Shown here: piece by piece, positions 23,533 through 31,545 of the stretch | Layout: every line of letters starts with the position of its first letter | Position numbering within the stretch: the stretch's first letter is position 1 | Notes under the pieces: generated by a model | Seen by the model: only the letters and a program-made list of their open reading frames with translations | Databases searched by the model: none | What the model was told of the DNA's origin: nothing | Program-made: the position numbers and the translations under genes | Assembly (NCBI GenBank): GCA_002436505.1 | Contig: DJML01000003.1 | Span: 1-37,798, forward strand | Length of the DNA stretch: 37,798 bases | Reading direction: 5' to 3' | Source of the DNA: Bacteroidetes bacterium UBA6491 | GTDB taxonomy: Bacteria; Bacteroidota; Bacteroidia; NS11-12g; UBA9320

Positions 23533-24870
23533 TATTTTGCTGCGATCATGATGGTTGCTTTTTGGTTTGATGGGTTGTCACAGATCACGATCACCTCATC
23601 TCATATGGCTTCATCAGGAGACACGGTCAGATATTCCCAGGCACCGATCACAGATCTTCCGGATCTTAACCTGGCAGGAACAAATGTTTCATGGGACATG
23701 ACCGACCTTGGTCTTTTGCAACAGGATATCCATGAATTCAAAGCTTCATACCTCACCCCGTATATCATCAATTTCGGTTTTACTGCCACGGGTCTTAAAA
23801 TTGCCGACTCCCTGGGCCAATCCCCTATGCTGCTGACACAGGTCTATGATTTTTACAAGAAATCCAGCACAAAATATGAAAACATTGGGATCGGTTTTAT
23901 ACCTGATCTGTTGAAATATCCGCAAAGCGGAAAGCACAGCGATCCGGATGAGATCTACCTGTTTCCACTTGATTATGACGATACCTTTTCCTCGACTTTT
24001 GCACTTGAAGTGACCATTAATGCAGTGGGTTTCCCGGTCGGTTCATTCTTCAGAACAGGAAAAAGATTTACCCATGTGGATGGCTGGGGAAAGATAAGCA
24101 CACCATATGGTTCAGATATAGACTGCATCAGAGTAAAGGCGGTAATTGACTCCTATGACTCGCTGGCAATAAGTACATTGTCTGTTTATTTTGGAACGAA
24201 CACACGTCAGGTGGTTTACAAGTGGTTGTCGACCTCAGAAAAGATCCCTGTTGTGGAGATCGCCGGAACTGAAGTGGCAGGAAATTTTGTGCCTCAATAC
24301 ATCAGGTATCGCGACAACTACCGCAAAGCGCCAGGACCTATCCAGGTTGATTTCACGGCATCTCAAACAACAGTATCCACTGGAGATACCATTTATCTGA
24401 CAAATAATACCACAGGGCAAATTCTTTCATATGATTGGAATATAGATCCATCCAGCGGATGGCAATTTGCAAATGGGAGCACAAGTACATCGAAAGACAT
24501 TTCGCTCTCTTTTTCTGATACAGGAAAATACTCAGTAAAACTCGTGGCCAACGGAATATTCAATTCAGACAGCCTTACCAAAACAGACTATATAACTGTG
24601 AATGATGCTGCCGGAATTCAATCTGTGGCCGATCACAGGATCTCTGTCTATCCTGTACCTGCAGATGGAACAATTCACATAACCAATAACTCAGATGAAG
24701 AATTAACATATGTACTTGTTAATTTGATCGGAACTTCAATGATCAATGGGAACATTGAAAAAAATAAAACCGGATCATTTCAAACGATCCAAATTCCAGA
24801 CGGCGTATATTCCCTCGTATTTAATATCAACGGATCGGTCTCAACGCGAAAGATGATCATCCAACACTAA
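23527..24870 (+). CDS. Secreted PKD-domain protein with T9SS sorting domain
   Basis: The 447-residue protein has a signal peptide (about 1-18), a beta-rich N-terminal region of unknown type (about 20-270), one PKD-like domain (about 276-362, with YLTNNTTGQILSYDWNID and FSDTGKYSVKLVANG) and a T9SS type A C-terminal domain (about 372-447, ISVYPVPADGTIHI to RKMIIQH). PKD domains are adhesive or spacer modules in secreted proteins. No enzyme motif is visible. Only 10 bp separate it from the following gingipain-fold protein, so the two are probably co-expressed and may act together at the cell surface. Confidence 0.8.
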   Translation: MKYFAAIMMVAFWFDGLSQITITSSHMASSGDTVRYSQAPITDLPDLNLAGTNVSWDMTDLGLLQQDIHEFKASYLTPYIINFGFTATGLKIADSLGQSPMLLTQVYDFYKKSSTKYENIGIGFIPDLLKYPQSGKHSDPDEIYLFPLDYDDTFSSTFALEVTINAVGFPVGSFFRTGKRFTHVDGWGKISTPYGSDIDCIRVKAVIDSYDSLAISTLSVYFGTNTRQVVYKWLSTSEKIPVVEIAGTEVAGNFVPQYIRYRDNYRKAPGPIQVDFTASQTTVSTGDTIYLTNNTTGQILSYDWNIDPSSGWQFANGSTSTSKDISLSFSDTGKYSVKLVANGIFNSDSLTKTDYITVNDAAGIQSVADHRISVYPVPADGTIHITNNSDEELTYVLVNLIGTSMINGNIEKNKTGSFQTIQIPDGVYSLVFNINGSVSTRKMIIQH

Positions 24871-24880
24871 ATAAGATAAG

Positions 24881-26884
24881 ATGAAAAACAATTGGATCTA
24901 CACCATTATTACTACTCTGTTATTTTCCGTTTCTTTATCCTTACAAGCTCAGACATCAAAAGACTATTCCGTAATGATCACCGCAAGTGTGAACGAAAGT
25001 GCTCCTTCAATTACTTTGAACTGGGAACTGGACAATTATGCGGTGAATTATTATGTTTATCGCAAGGAAGCAGGAACAATGGGCTGGGGAAACAGTTTAG
25101 CATCATTGGACAACAAAACCAGTACCTGGACGGATAACAGTGTTGAAGTTGGAAAAGCATACGAATATTATATTCTTGAAACCGGCAACGGATCGTTCAA
25201 AGCATACGGTTATATTCAATCCGGTATTGCTGTTGAAGCCAGAGACCATGAAGGGACCTTGCTTCTGATCATAGAATCATCACTTCAAAGCAGCATGCCT
25301 GATGAGCTGAGTACACTAAAATCAGATCTTGTACTTGCCGGCTGGCATGTGATCGACAAATATGTTAGTTCGGATGACTCCGTTTCAAAGGTCAAAAAAT
25401 TGATCATGGACGTTTCGAAAACCGAAAAACTTGAATCAATTTACCTTTTCGGGCACATTCCTGTTCCCTATTCAGGCCAGTTTTGCCACGCAAGATATTA
25501 TCCTTATCCACCTGACGGCCATGTTGCCGGAAGTGGAGACCACTGCGGTGCCTGGGCTGCGGACGCGTACTATGCTGTGCCGGAAGGAACCTGGACAGAC
25601 AATGATTCCACAATATACGGTGCGAAACGCGATGAGAACAAAAACTATGGGAACGATGGTAAATTTGACCAGATAACTCTTCCCGGAGAGGTAAAATACC
25701 AGCTTGGGAGGGTCGATCTGTGGTCACTTCCGGCGTTCGGTAAGTCCGAAGTAGAACTCCTTAAACAATACGTAAACAAAACACACGATTTCCGACACAA
25801 CATTAGTCAGGTGTATCAAAAGGGCCTGATAGATGAGAATTTCAGCGCAAGTATTGGCGCATTTGCAAGTACAGCATGGCGCGATTTTACGTCCTCAGTA
25901 GGACCGGAAAATATTGAGGTAAAGGATTACTTCACGACAATGAAAGACAGTACGTACCTTCTTGGTTATGGTGCTGGTGCCGGTTCTTTCACGAGTTGTG
26001 CCGGAATTGGTAAAACGGCCGACTTCCCCGCCGGCAAAGCAGCCATGTTCAATTACCTTTTCGGCAGTTTCTTTGGTGACTGGGATATCACTAACAACTT
26101 CCTAAGGGCACCGCTGGCAAGCGATACAGGCGGACTTGTTAATGCATGGGTAGGTCGCCCCTGGTGGAATACCTTCCCACTGGCCCTTGGTGAGACCATC
26201 GGTTATTGCGCGAGAAGTACACAGAACAATACGACCGAATATTCCAATTACGGACTGAACGCTTTCCGGCATTTCATTCACGTTGCTTTAATGGGTGACC
26301 CAAGTTTAAAATTGTTCAATGTAACCCCTGCAACGGACCTTGTACTGAACCCTGCCATTGACCGCAAATCCGTAAAACTTCAGTGGACGGCATCCGCAGA
26401 TCAGGATGTCATCGGTTACCATATCTATTATTCAAGTGAGGAGAACGGCCCCTACGGAAGGCTTAACTCATCTCTTGTAACAGGAACTACATTTGACCAT
26501 ACATGGCCAAAAGCCGGAACCAATCATTATATGGTCAGAGCTGTGAAATTGCAGGAGACCGCAAGCGGGACCTATTTCAATTTAAGCCAGGGGATATATG
26601 GAAAAGCTGATAACATGGAGCTGGGTTCAGTGCCCAACACAAATACCCTTTCAACACTGATCATTTATCCGAATCCTGCCAAAAATGAGTTGTTCGTTAA
26701 TTATAAACTACACGGGAACGACGACCTGCACATAAGAATAACAGACCTTTCGGGGAAAGTACTCCTCGAGGAGCTACATCGCAATGTGCATAAAGGGATC
26801 ATCCGGATATCTATTGAAAGTTTAACCACCGGAATTTACCTCGTGGACGTGAACGGCACATACCAAAAAGTGTTCGTACAATAG
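24881..26884 (+). CDS. Secreted gingipain (C25)-fold protein, catalytic dyad apparently lost, T9SS sorting domain
   Basis: The 667-residue protein has a signal peptide (about 1-23), an FnIII-like domain (about 30-115), a central caspase-like domain resembling peptidase family C25 (about 120-475), a second FnIII (about 485-570) and a T9SS type A domain (about 592-667, YPNPAKNELFV onward). C25 hallmarks are SIYLFGHIPVPYSG (186-199), DAYYAVPEGTW (228-238), LGRVDLWSLPAF (265-276) and ALMGDPSLKLFNV (469-481). Where gingipains have the GHG of the catalytic His, this has GYGAGAG (362-368); where they have the nucleophile in the form C-x-x-G-x-x-D, it has SFFGDWD (396-402). If this alignment, made by eye, is right, it is a non-peptidase relative. 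Cys373 is a possible alternative nucleophile. Confidence 0.7.
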   Translation: MKNNWIYTIITTLLFSVSLSLQAQTSKDYSVMITASVNESAPSITLNWELDNYAVNYYVYRKEAGTMGWGNSLASLDNKTSTWTDNSVEVGKAYEYYILETGNGSFKAYGYIQSGIAVEARDHEGTLLLIIESSLQSSMPDELSTLKSDLVLAGWHVIDKYVSSDDSVSKVKKLIMDVSKTEKLESIYLFGHIPVPYSGQFCHARYYPYPPDGHVAGSGDHCGAWAADAYYAVPEGTWTDNDSTIYGAKRDENKNYGNDGKFDQITLPGEVKYQLGRVDLWSLPAFGKSEVELLKQYVNKTHDFRHNISQVYQKGLIDENFSASIGAFASTAWRDFTSSVGPENIEVKDYFTTMKDSTYLLGYGAGAGSFTSCAGIGKTADFPAGKAAMFNYLFGSFFGDWDITNNFLRAPLASDTGGLVNAWVGRPWWNTFPLALGETIGYCARSTQNNTTEYSNYGLNAFRHFIHVALMGDPSLKLFNVTPATDLVLNPAIDRKSVKLQWTASADQDVIGYHIYYSSEENGPYGRLNSSLVTGTTFDHTWPKAGTNHYMVRAVKLQETASGTYFNLSQGIYGKADNMELGSVPNTNTLSTLIIYPNPAKNELFVNYKLHGNDDLHIRITDLSGKVLLEELHRNVHKGIIRISIESLTTGIYLVDVNGTYQKVFVQ

Positions 26885-26897
26885 AGTTGACACCAGT

Positions 26898-26917
26898 GCG
26901 TAAAACAGCTGTTTCGC
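26898..26917. promoter_or_regulatory. Perfect 12-bp palindrome before the FtsB-like gene
   Basis: AAACAGCTGTTT (26903-26914) is a perfect palindrome, flanked by GCG (26898-26900) and CGC (26915-26917), so a longer hairpin with a 2-nt bulge is possible. It lies in the 61-bp gap between the C25-fold gene and the FtsB-like gene. It may be an operator or part of a weak terminator; no T tract follows. A poor -7 match, TAATATTG, lies at 26934. Confidence 0.3.
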
Positions 26918-26945
26918 TCTGACCATATACCACTAATATTGTATA

Positions 26946-27227
26946 ATGGTCAAGCGGGCATTAAGAAACAGGTACGTTATCATTTTTGTCATATTCATCG
27001 TATGGCTTACCTTCTTTGATGAGAATAATCTTTTCCAGCAAGCGGATATGAGCAAAGATATCCGTGATATGGAGAAAGAAAGAGATTACTACATAAGTGA
27101 GATCCGTACTTTACAGAAACAGAAGGAACAACTAACCTCTGACATGGATCAACTGGAGAAATATGCACGTGAAAAATACCTCATGAAAAATCCAGATGAG
27201 GTATTATTCATCATTGAGGATGAATAA
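26946..27227 (+). CDS. FtsB/DivIC-family septum formation protein
   Basis: The 93-residue protein has a short basic N terminus, one membrane helix (about 10-25) and a charged coiled coil (about 33-75: MEKERDYYISEIRTLQKQKE, then DMDQLEKYAREKYLM). It ends KNPDEVLFIIEDE, the usual FtsB/DivIC ending. By family it is an inner-membrane bitopic protein that joins FtsL/FtsQ in the divisome and helps trigger septal wall synthesis. The 61-bp gap and palindrome before it suggest its own promoter. It converges with fabD after 20 bp. Confidence 0.88.
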   Translation: MVKRALRNRYVIIFVIFIVWLTFFDENNLFQQADMSKDIRDMEKERDYYISEIRTLQKQKEQLTSDMDQLEKYAREKYLMKNPDEVLFIIEDE

Positions 27228-27247
27228 AGAACGGATTTCTAATTCAT

Positions 27248-28126
27248 TTACTGAAGACCGGAAACCTCAACATCACGGTCTATTTTCCTGATCATTCCCT
27301 GCAGAGCCCTTCCCGGCCCTATTTCCATGAAGGATGTGGCACCATCCTTTATCATATTCTGTATGATCTGTGTCCATTTCACAGGTGCCGTAAGTTGAGC
27401 GATCAGGCTCTTTTGTATAGTGACCGGATCAACAACTGCCTTTGTACCTACGTTCTGATAGATAGGACAAACAGGGGTATTAAACGGAGTATTCTGTATC
27501 GCCTCAGCTAACACTGCGCGCGCAGGTTCCATGAGCGGCGAATGGAATGCTCCTCCCACAGGAAGGATCATTGCACGACGTGCTCCTTTTTCCAGGAGGG
27601 TGTCAACGGCTTTCTGAACGCCTTGTGTCGATCCTGAGATCACCAATTGCCCCGGACAATTGTAATTTGCCGCAACAACTGTTTCATCCTGAATATTATA
27701 GCAGACCTCCTCAACGACCTCGTCATCCAAGCCAAGAATTGCAGCCATTGTTGATGGGTTAAGCTCGCAGGCTCTCTGCATCGCCTGAGCACGTAAGGCA
27801 ACAAGTTTGAGCCCGTCCTCAAACTCCAGTGTACCGTTCACAACAAGAGCTGAGAACTCTCCCAGGGAATGACCGGCGACCATATCAGGTCCAAAATCAT
27901 CCATAGTTTTTGCCAGGACCACCGAAGCAATAAAAACAGCAGGTTGCGTGATCCGCGTTTGTTTCAGTCCTTCTTCTGTGCCAGAGAACATCTCATCTGT
28001 TATTCTGAAACCCAGTATTTCGTTGGCACTTTCAAACAATTCTTTAGCCGCAGAATTGGTTTCGTATAGCTCTTTTCCCATTCCCGGGAACTGGGCACCC
28101 TGGCCCGGAAAAACATATGCTTTCAT
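27248..28126 (-). CDS. fabD: Malonyl-CoA:ACP transacylase
   Basis: FabD loads malonyl from CoA onto ACP for fatty-acid elongation. The 292-residue protein has FPGQGAQFPGMGKEL (6-20), the nucleophile Ser87 in AGHSLGEFSAL, QRAC near 117-120 and His195 in GGAFHSPLM. Length and order are typical. It starts 3 bp after the stop of the lipoprotein gene, so the two share a transcript, and it is far from the acpP-fabF cluster at 9.2-10.7 kb. Confidence 0.96.
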   Translation of the reverse strand: MKAYVFPGQGAQFPGMGKELYETNSAAKELFESANEILGFRITDEMFSGTEEGLKQTRITQPAVFIASVVLAKTMDDFGPDMVAGHSLGEFSALVVNGTLEFEDGLKLVALRAQAMQRACELNPSTMAAILGLDDEVVEEVCYNIQDETVVAANYNCPGQLVISGSTQGVQKAVDTLLEKGARRAMILPVGGAFHSPLMEPARAVLAEAIQNTPFNTPVCPIYQNVGTKAVVDPVTIQKSLIAQLTAPVKWTQIIQNMIKDGATSFMEIGPGRALQGMIRKIDRDVEVSGLQ

Positions 28127-28129
28127 ATT

Positions 28130-28702
28130 CTATTCTTTGTCTTTAATTGATAATAGGCCCTCAATTCGATATATCTCCTTACCAAAAAATTTAGTATGCT
28201 GATTCCCTTCTATCCTGTACCGGAGGTTGCCCTGCTCATCTTCTTCCCAGATAAGCAACTGGTCACTCTCGGTGAACATATTTTTAGTCCTGTAATTAAA
28301 ATGCATTGTCGATACCATACCGTTGTCCAACCTATGAATGACAAACCTGTTCAGATCAACGGAAGAATCAGTAGCCTCGTATAGCATGACCTGCTTATTT
28401 CCAATAGTATCCATAGTAAGCCTATAATTATTTGTCCAGCTTACCGGCGGGATCAATACTTTGGTGAACGGCGATAATTCCTTTCTTATATCCGGTTGCC
28501 TTATCACACTTTTTATAGACGTATCTTTATAAGTGACCAGCTTTGTAAGCTCGTAAGATCCGTTCTCCATACCGACGATTTTTGCATCTATCAGGCTATC
28601 CACCTTTATGAACTCATTCGCACCGGTCATTCCTGACTTATGGTTGCATGCGGAAGCAAAAATTAATGCAGCTAAGGAAATATAAAATGTAATCCTTTTC
28701 AT
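28130..28702 (-). CDS. Predicted lipoprotein, function unknown
   Basis: From the ATG at 28702 the protein has 190 residues and a lipoprotein signal (KRITFYISLAALIFASAC), with Cys19 as the lipidation site. An in-frame start 45 bp upstream would bury the signal, so I reject it. The mature part is a small beta-rich domain with no motif that I recognise, including SWTNNYRLTMDTIGNKQVML and MVSTMHFNYRTKNMFTE. It lies directly before fabD with 3 bp between them. On the minus strand TATCTTG near 28715 with TTTG 17 nt upstream is a partial promoter match. Confidence 0.75.
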   Translation of the reverse strand: MKRITFYISLAALIFASACNHKSGMTGANEFIKVDSLIDAKIVGMENGSYELTKLVTYKDTSIKSVIRQPDIRKELSPFTKVLIPPVSWTNNYRLTMDTIGNKQVMLYEATDSSVDLNRFVIHRLDNGMVSTMHFNYRTKNMFTESDQLLIWEEDEQGNLRYRIEGNQHTKFFGKEIYRIEGLLSIKDKE

Positions 28703-28871
28703 CTGGGTCGCAAGATACATTAATTGTTGATTTCCAAACTCCGCCAAACTCTTGTAAATAAGACATCTAACCTAGAATAAAATGGGAATTTACTCTCATT
28801 ATGGGAAAGTATTCTAATTTAAAAAATATCTAAGGTATTGATTTTATGGCACTTAACATTCTACAAATTAG

Positions 28872-28887
28872 TGGCACAGCAATTGAA
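28872..28887 (+). promoter_or_regulatory. Sigma-54-like promoter candidate
   Basis: TGGCACAGCAATTGAA fits the RpoN consensus TGGCAC-N5-TTGCW at all but one base (TTGAA for TTGCA). The predicted transcript would start about 17 nt before the ATG at 28914. A second TGGCAC (28847-28852) lies upstream but lacks a -12 box. Whether this organism uses RpoN here cannot be told from the window. Confidence 0.3.
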
Positions 28888-28913
28888 TATTACATAATAG
28901 CATTCGAAGAAAC

Positions 28914-29111
28914 ATGAAGAAATTTTACATCATATTGGCAAGCAGTTTGGTACTCATTGCATCCGGTGTCGTCGCAAACGCCGAAACGATCGCAAAGAGT
29001 GAGCCTTACAATGCGAGGGTAGAACTACCCAAAACGAAAAAGACCGATAAACCTCCGATCCTTACCAGCGATTACGAGGAAGACGAAACGGTCGTTTATA
29101 AAGGCAAATAG
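28914..29111 (+). CDS. Small exported protein, unknown function
   Basis: The 65-residue protein starts with a signal peptide (about 1-23, ending VVANA) and leaves a mature peptide of about 42 residues that is highly charged, with a basic middle (PKTKKTDKPP) and an acidic end (DYEEDETVVYKGK). It has no cysteines, no lipobox and no similarity that I recognise. It stands alone, with a 211-bp gap before it (the longest in the window) and 85 bp after it. The signal peptide and isolated regulatory region argue that it is real; a chance frame is still possible. Confidence 0.6.
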   Translation: MKKFYIILASSLVLIASGVVANAETIAKSEPYNARVELPKTKKTDKPPILTSDYEEDETVVYKGK

Positions 29112-29196
29112 GTAAAGAAATTAAATAGGAATATAGTTTTTACTTTTTACGTTAAATCTCAATTATTTACCTGCTACTCACCAGTCACTACTTTTT

Positions 29197-30684
29197 CTAA
29201 CCTTTTATTCGCGCCAGAGCACTTTTCGCTTTTTGCTCAATGCTCTTCTTAAAATTCGTTGATTTCCCCAGTTCGATGGCCTTTTCAAAATATTTGATCG
29301 CCATGCCATAATCATTTCTCAACTCGTACAGTTCCCCAATATAGTAAGCAGAATAAGCAACGTAATAAAACCGCAGATCTTTGCCCTTGCCTTTCTTTAT
29401 AGCTTCCAGATAGAAGGCCATTGATAAAGCTGTATCGCCCTGCATCTGATACACCCTACCTTTCCTGTAATTGTATTCAACGACATGTTCAGGGATCTCA
29501 AAGTTTCTTTCTCTCATTGGACGAATGACATTTTCTGCCCTGCTATAATATCCCCCATCGAACAGACATCGCGTTTTCAGTAGTCCCTGGTCCGGTCTAT
29601 CGCCATCAAGTACTTCAAACAAAGCCTGTTTATCAGCTTCCAGTGACACATTGCCATGCGATATGGTAAGATTGCGGTATTTGGAATAGAGGTCATCATT
29701 AGGAAACAACAGATAGTACCATGTAAGTTTATGGTATGCGCTCTTTACGTAATCCCCTTTCTTCTGCCCGTTAATAAAAGCCTTCAAATGAAGATCTGCT
29801 GTTGGGTCAAGATCAAATAACTTGGCACTTCCAAGCAGGTAATCCATGAAATGAAACGGGAAATAACCGGGTCCTTTGGGTCTTGATTCGAGGGTCCGTA
29901 TTGCTTCATCGTTCTTGCCACATTTCATGGCCGTGTTCGATCGAAAAAAAGCAGCCAGAAGGTTTGTTTCATGATCAGCAGAATTCTTATCTATCGTTGA
30001 CCAGGCTTTTCGAGTATCATTCATCAGGTAAAGTTCAACCGCCATTTTCATATATGCAGCTTCCCTGTAAATCCATTTATATCCCGGATCACTGGTGTTC
30101 AAAAATTTATTGATCTTTCCATATCCACTTGATATGGTTCCCCTGTACCCCAGGATTCCGATCATTTTCCGATATACATCAGGGAGGGTACCAATACCAG
30201 CTTCAAGCAGACCGAGCGACTTAAGAGTCGGCAAAAAATCCGGGTGCGTCTGTAAGTTTTTATCCAGCAGTTTGTATGTGACCCTGATATTAGCAGCAGC
30301 TGCATTCAGTTGACCAAACTTGGCATGGATCATCCCTTCGAATAAGTTCATTTCAGCAATACAGTATAGTTTCCAAGGACTGTTGCTGCTGATGTTTTCG
30401 AGTTGCTGCCGGAGCGTCCGGCTCTCCTTAACATACGTTTTGTATTTTGAAGCGTCCTGTGTGATCAGTAATTCTACAGATTCCCTGTATTGCCGCAGGT
30501 AGTAATAAAATCCAACCGATAAAGAATCAGCTTTTAGGTCATTGATCTTCGTATCTGCATCGTTCAGAAGCAAATGGTGGATCTTTCCATGCGCCTCCTC
30601 AACATTTGAATTATAGTTAAATGAAGCATATGCATTCGCATTCAGACAGAAAAACAGTGTGCCTAAAATTAAATGTACCTTCAT
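29197..30684 (-). CDS. Exported TPR-repeat protein
   Basis: The 495-residue protein has a signal peptide (about 1-20) and is helical throughout, with TPR-like units such as MNLFEGMIHAKFGQLNAAAA, SNTAMKCGKNDEAIRTLES and the C-terminal GELYELRNDYGMAIKYFEKA. The middle (about 150-185, FLPTLKSLGLLEAGIG, then MIGILGYRGTISSGYGKI) loosely resembles Iml2/TTC39-type TPR proteins; I am not sure of that. TPRs bind other proteins, probably in the periplasm. It follows the zinc-ribbon gene after 60 bp on the same strand, so it may be the last gene of a Nif3-zinc ribbon-TPR operon. Confidence 0.75.
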   Translation of the reverse strand: MKVHLILGTLFFCLNANAYASFNYNSNVEEAHGKIHHLLLNDADTKINDLKADSLSVGFYYYLRQYRESVELLITQDASKYKTYVKESRTLRQQLENISSNSPWKLYCIAEMNLFEGMIHAKFGQLNAAAANIRVTYKLLDKNLQTHPDFLPTLKSLGLLEAGIGTLPDVYRKMIGILGYRGTISSGYGKINKFLNTSDPGYKWIYREAAYMKMAVELYLMNDTRKAWSTIDKNSADHETNLLAAFFRSNTAMKCGKNDEAIRTLESRPKGPGYFPFHFMDYLLGSAKLFDLDPTADLHLKAFINGQKKGDYVKSAYHKLTWYYLLFPNDDLYSKYRNLTISHGNVSLEADKQALFEVLDGDRPDQGLLKTRCLFDGGYYSRAENVIRPMRERNFEIPEHVVEYNYRKGRVYQMQGDTALSMAFYLEAIKKGKGKDLRFYYVAYSAYYIGELYELRNDYGMAIKYFEKAIELGKSTNFKKSIEQKAKSALARIKG

Positions 30685-30744
30685 CCGGGTGCAATTATAG
30701 CGCCTGAAAATGGTTTGATAAAATACGGGGTGTTCTGATCCGGA

Positions 30745-31536
30745 TCAGGCAGTGGCTTTTCTTCTGCGTCTTGCCTTTTTAGGTTGCTCTTCAGCAACGG
30801 ATTCATCGATACCTGCCATGCCAGCATCTACATTAATTCTTCCGCAGTGTTCACAGATCACGATCTTTTTGCGCTGACGGATATCCGACTGCAACTGAGG
30901 TGGAATCTGAGCGAAACATCCGCCACAAGCCCCTCTTACAACAGGTGCAACGGCGATTCCGTTCCTTACGTTCTTTCGGATACGGTCATAAGCAACAAGA
31001 AGTTTGCCTTCCATTTTTGTCACTGCCTTTTCACGCTCTACCTTCACTTTTTCTTCTTCCTTCTCCGTTTCAGCAGTTATCTCATCAAGTTCTTTTTTCT
31101 TATTCTCCAGGTCGATCTTTCTTCCGTCCAGGTCATTCTTAACCTCGGTGATCATTTCCTTTTTAAGCTCAATGGATCTTTGGGTTTCGCCGATCTTCTT
31201 CTCAGCAGCCTGCACCTCAAGCCCCTGGATCTCAATCTCTTTGTTCAGAGCATCGAATTCCCTGTTGTTCTTCACCTGGTTGAGTTGTTCGTTGTAGCGG
31301 CGACTTAACTCTTGTGATTCTTTGATCTTTAATTTAAGGTTCGAAATTTCGTGATCGTAACCCTCAATTTCTGTATTGAAATTCGCTAATCGAGTTTCAA
31401 GACCTGCGATCTCGTCTTCAAGATCTGCCACCTCCATTGGTAACTCACCCCTGATGGAGCCAAGTTTATCGAGATTGGTATCTATGGTCTGAAGGTTCCA
31501 AAGGGATTGAAGTCTGTCTTCTATTGATGCTGCCAT
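30745..31536 (-). CDS. Coiled-coil protein with C4 zinc ribbon
   Basis: The 263-residue cytoplasmic protein has a long coiled-coil hairpin (about 20-185, Glu/Lys/Leu rich) followed by a four-cysteine zinc ribbon: ACGGC (Cys204/Cys207) and CEHCGRI (Cys228/Cys231), with a basic tail KKARRRRKATA. This is the zf-RING_7/CT398-like family, which is widespread and of unclear function; nucleic-acid binding and links to export or motility have been suggested for relatives. Its start lies 9 bp after the Nif3-like stop, so the pair is an operon, a pairing common in bacteria. Confidence 0.9.
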   Translation of the reverse strand: MAASIEDRLQSLWNLQTIDTNLDKLGSIRGELPMEVADLEDEIAGLETRLANFNTEIEGYDHEISNLKLKIKESQELSRRYNEQLNQVKNNREFDALNKEIEIQGLEVQAAEKKIGETQRSIELKKEMITEVKNDLDGRKIDLENKKKELDEITAETEKEEEKVKVEREKAVTKMEGKLLVAYDRIRKNVRNGIAVAPVVRGACGGCFAQIPPQLQSDIRQRKKIVICEHCGRINVDAGMAGIDESVAEEQPKKARRRRKATA

Positions 31537-31545
31537 GCTGAGTTC

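Noticed and set aside
30784..31308. 174-codon plus-strand frame antisense to the zinc-ribbon gene
   Set aside because: Its Phe/Leu/Ser runs are the mirror of the Lys/Glu-rich coiled coil on the minus strand.
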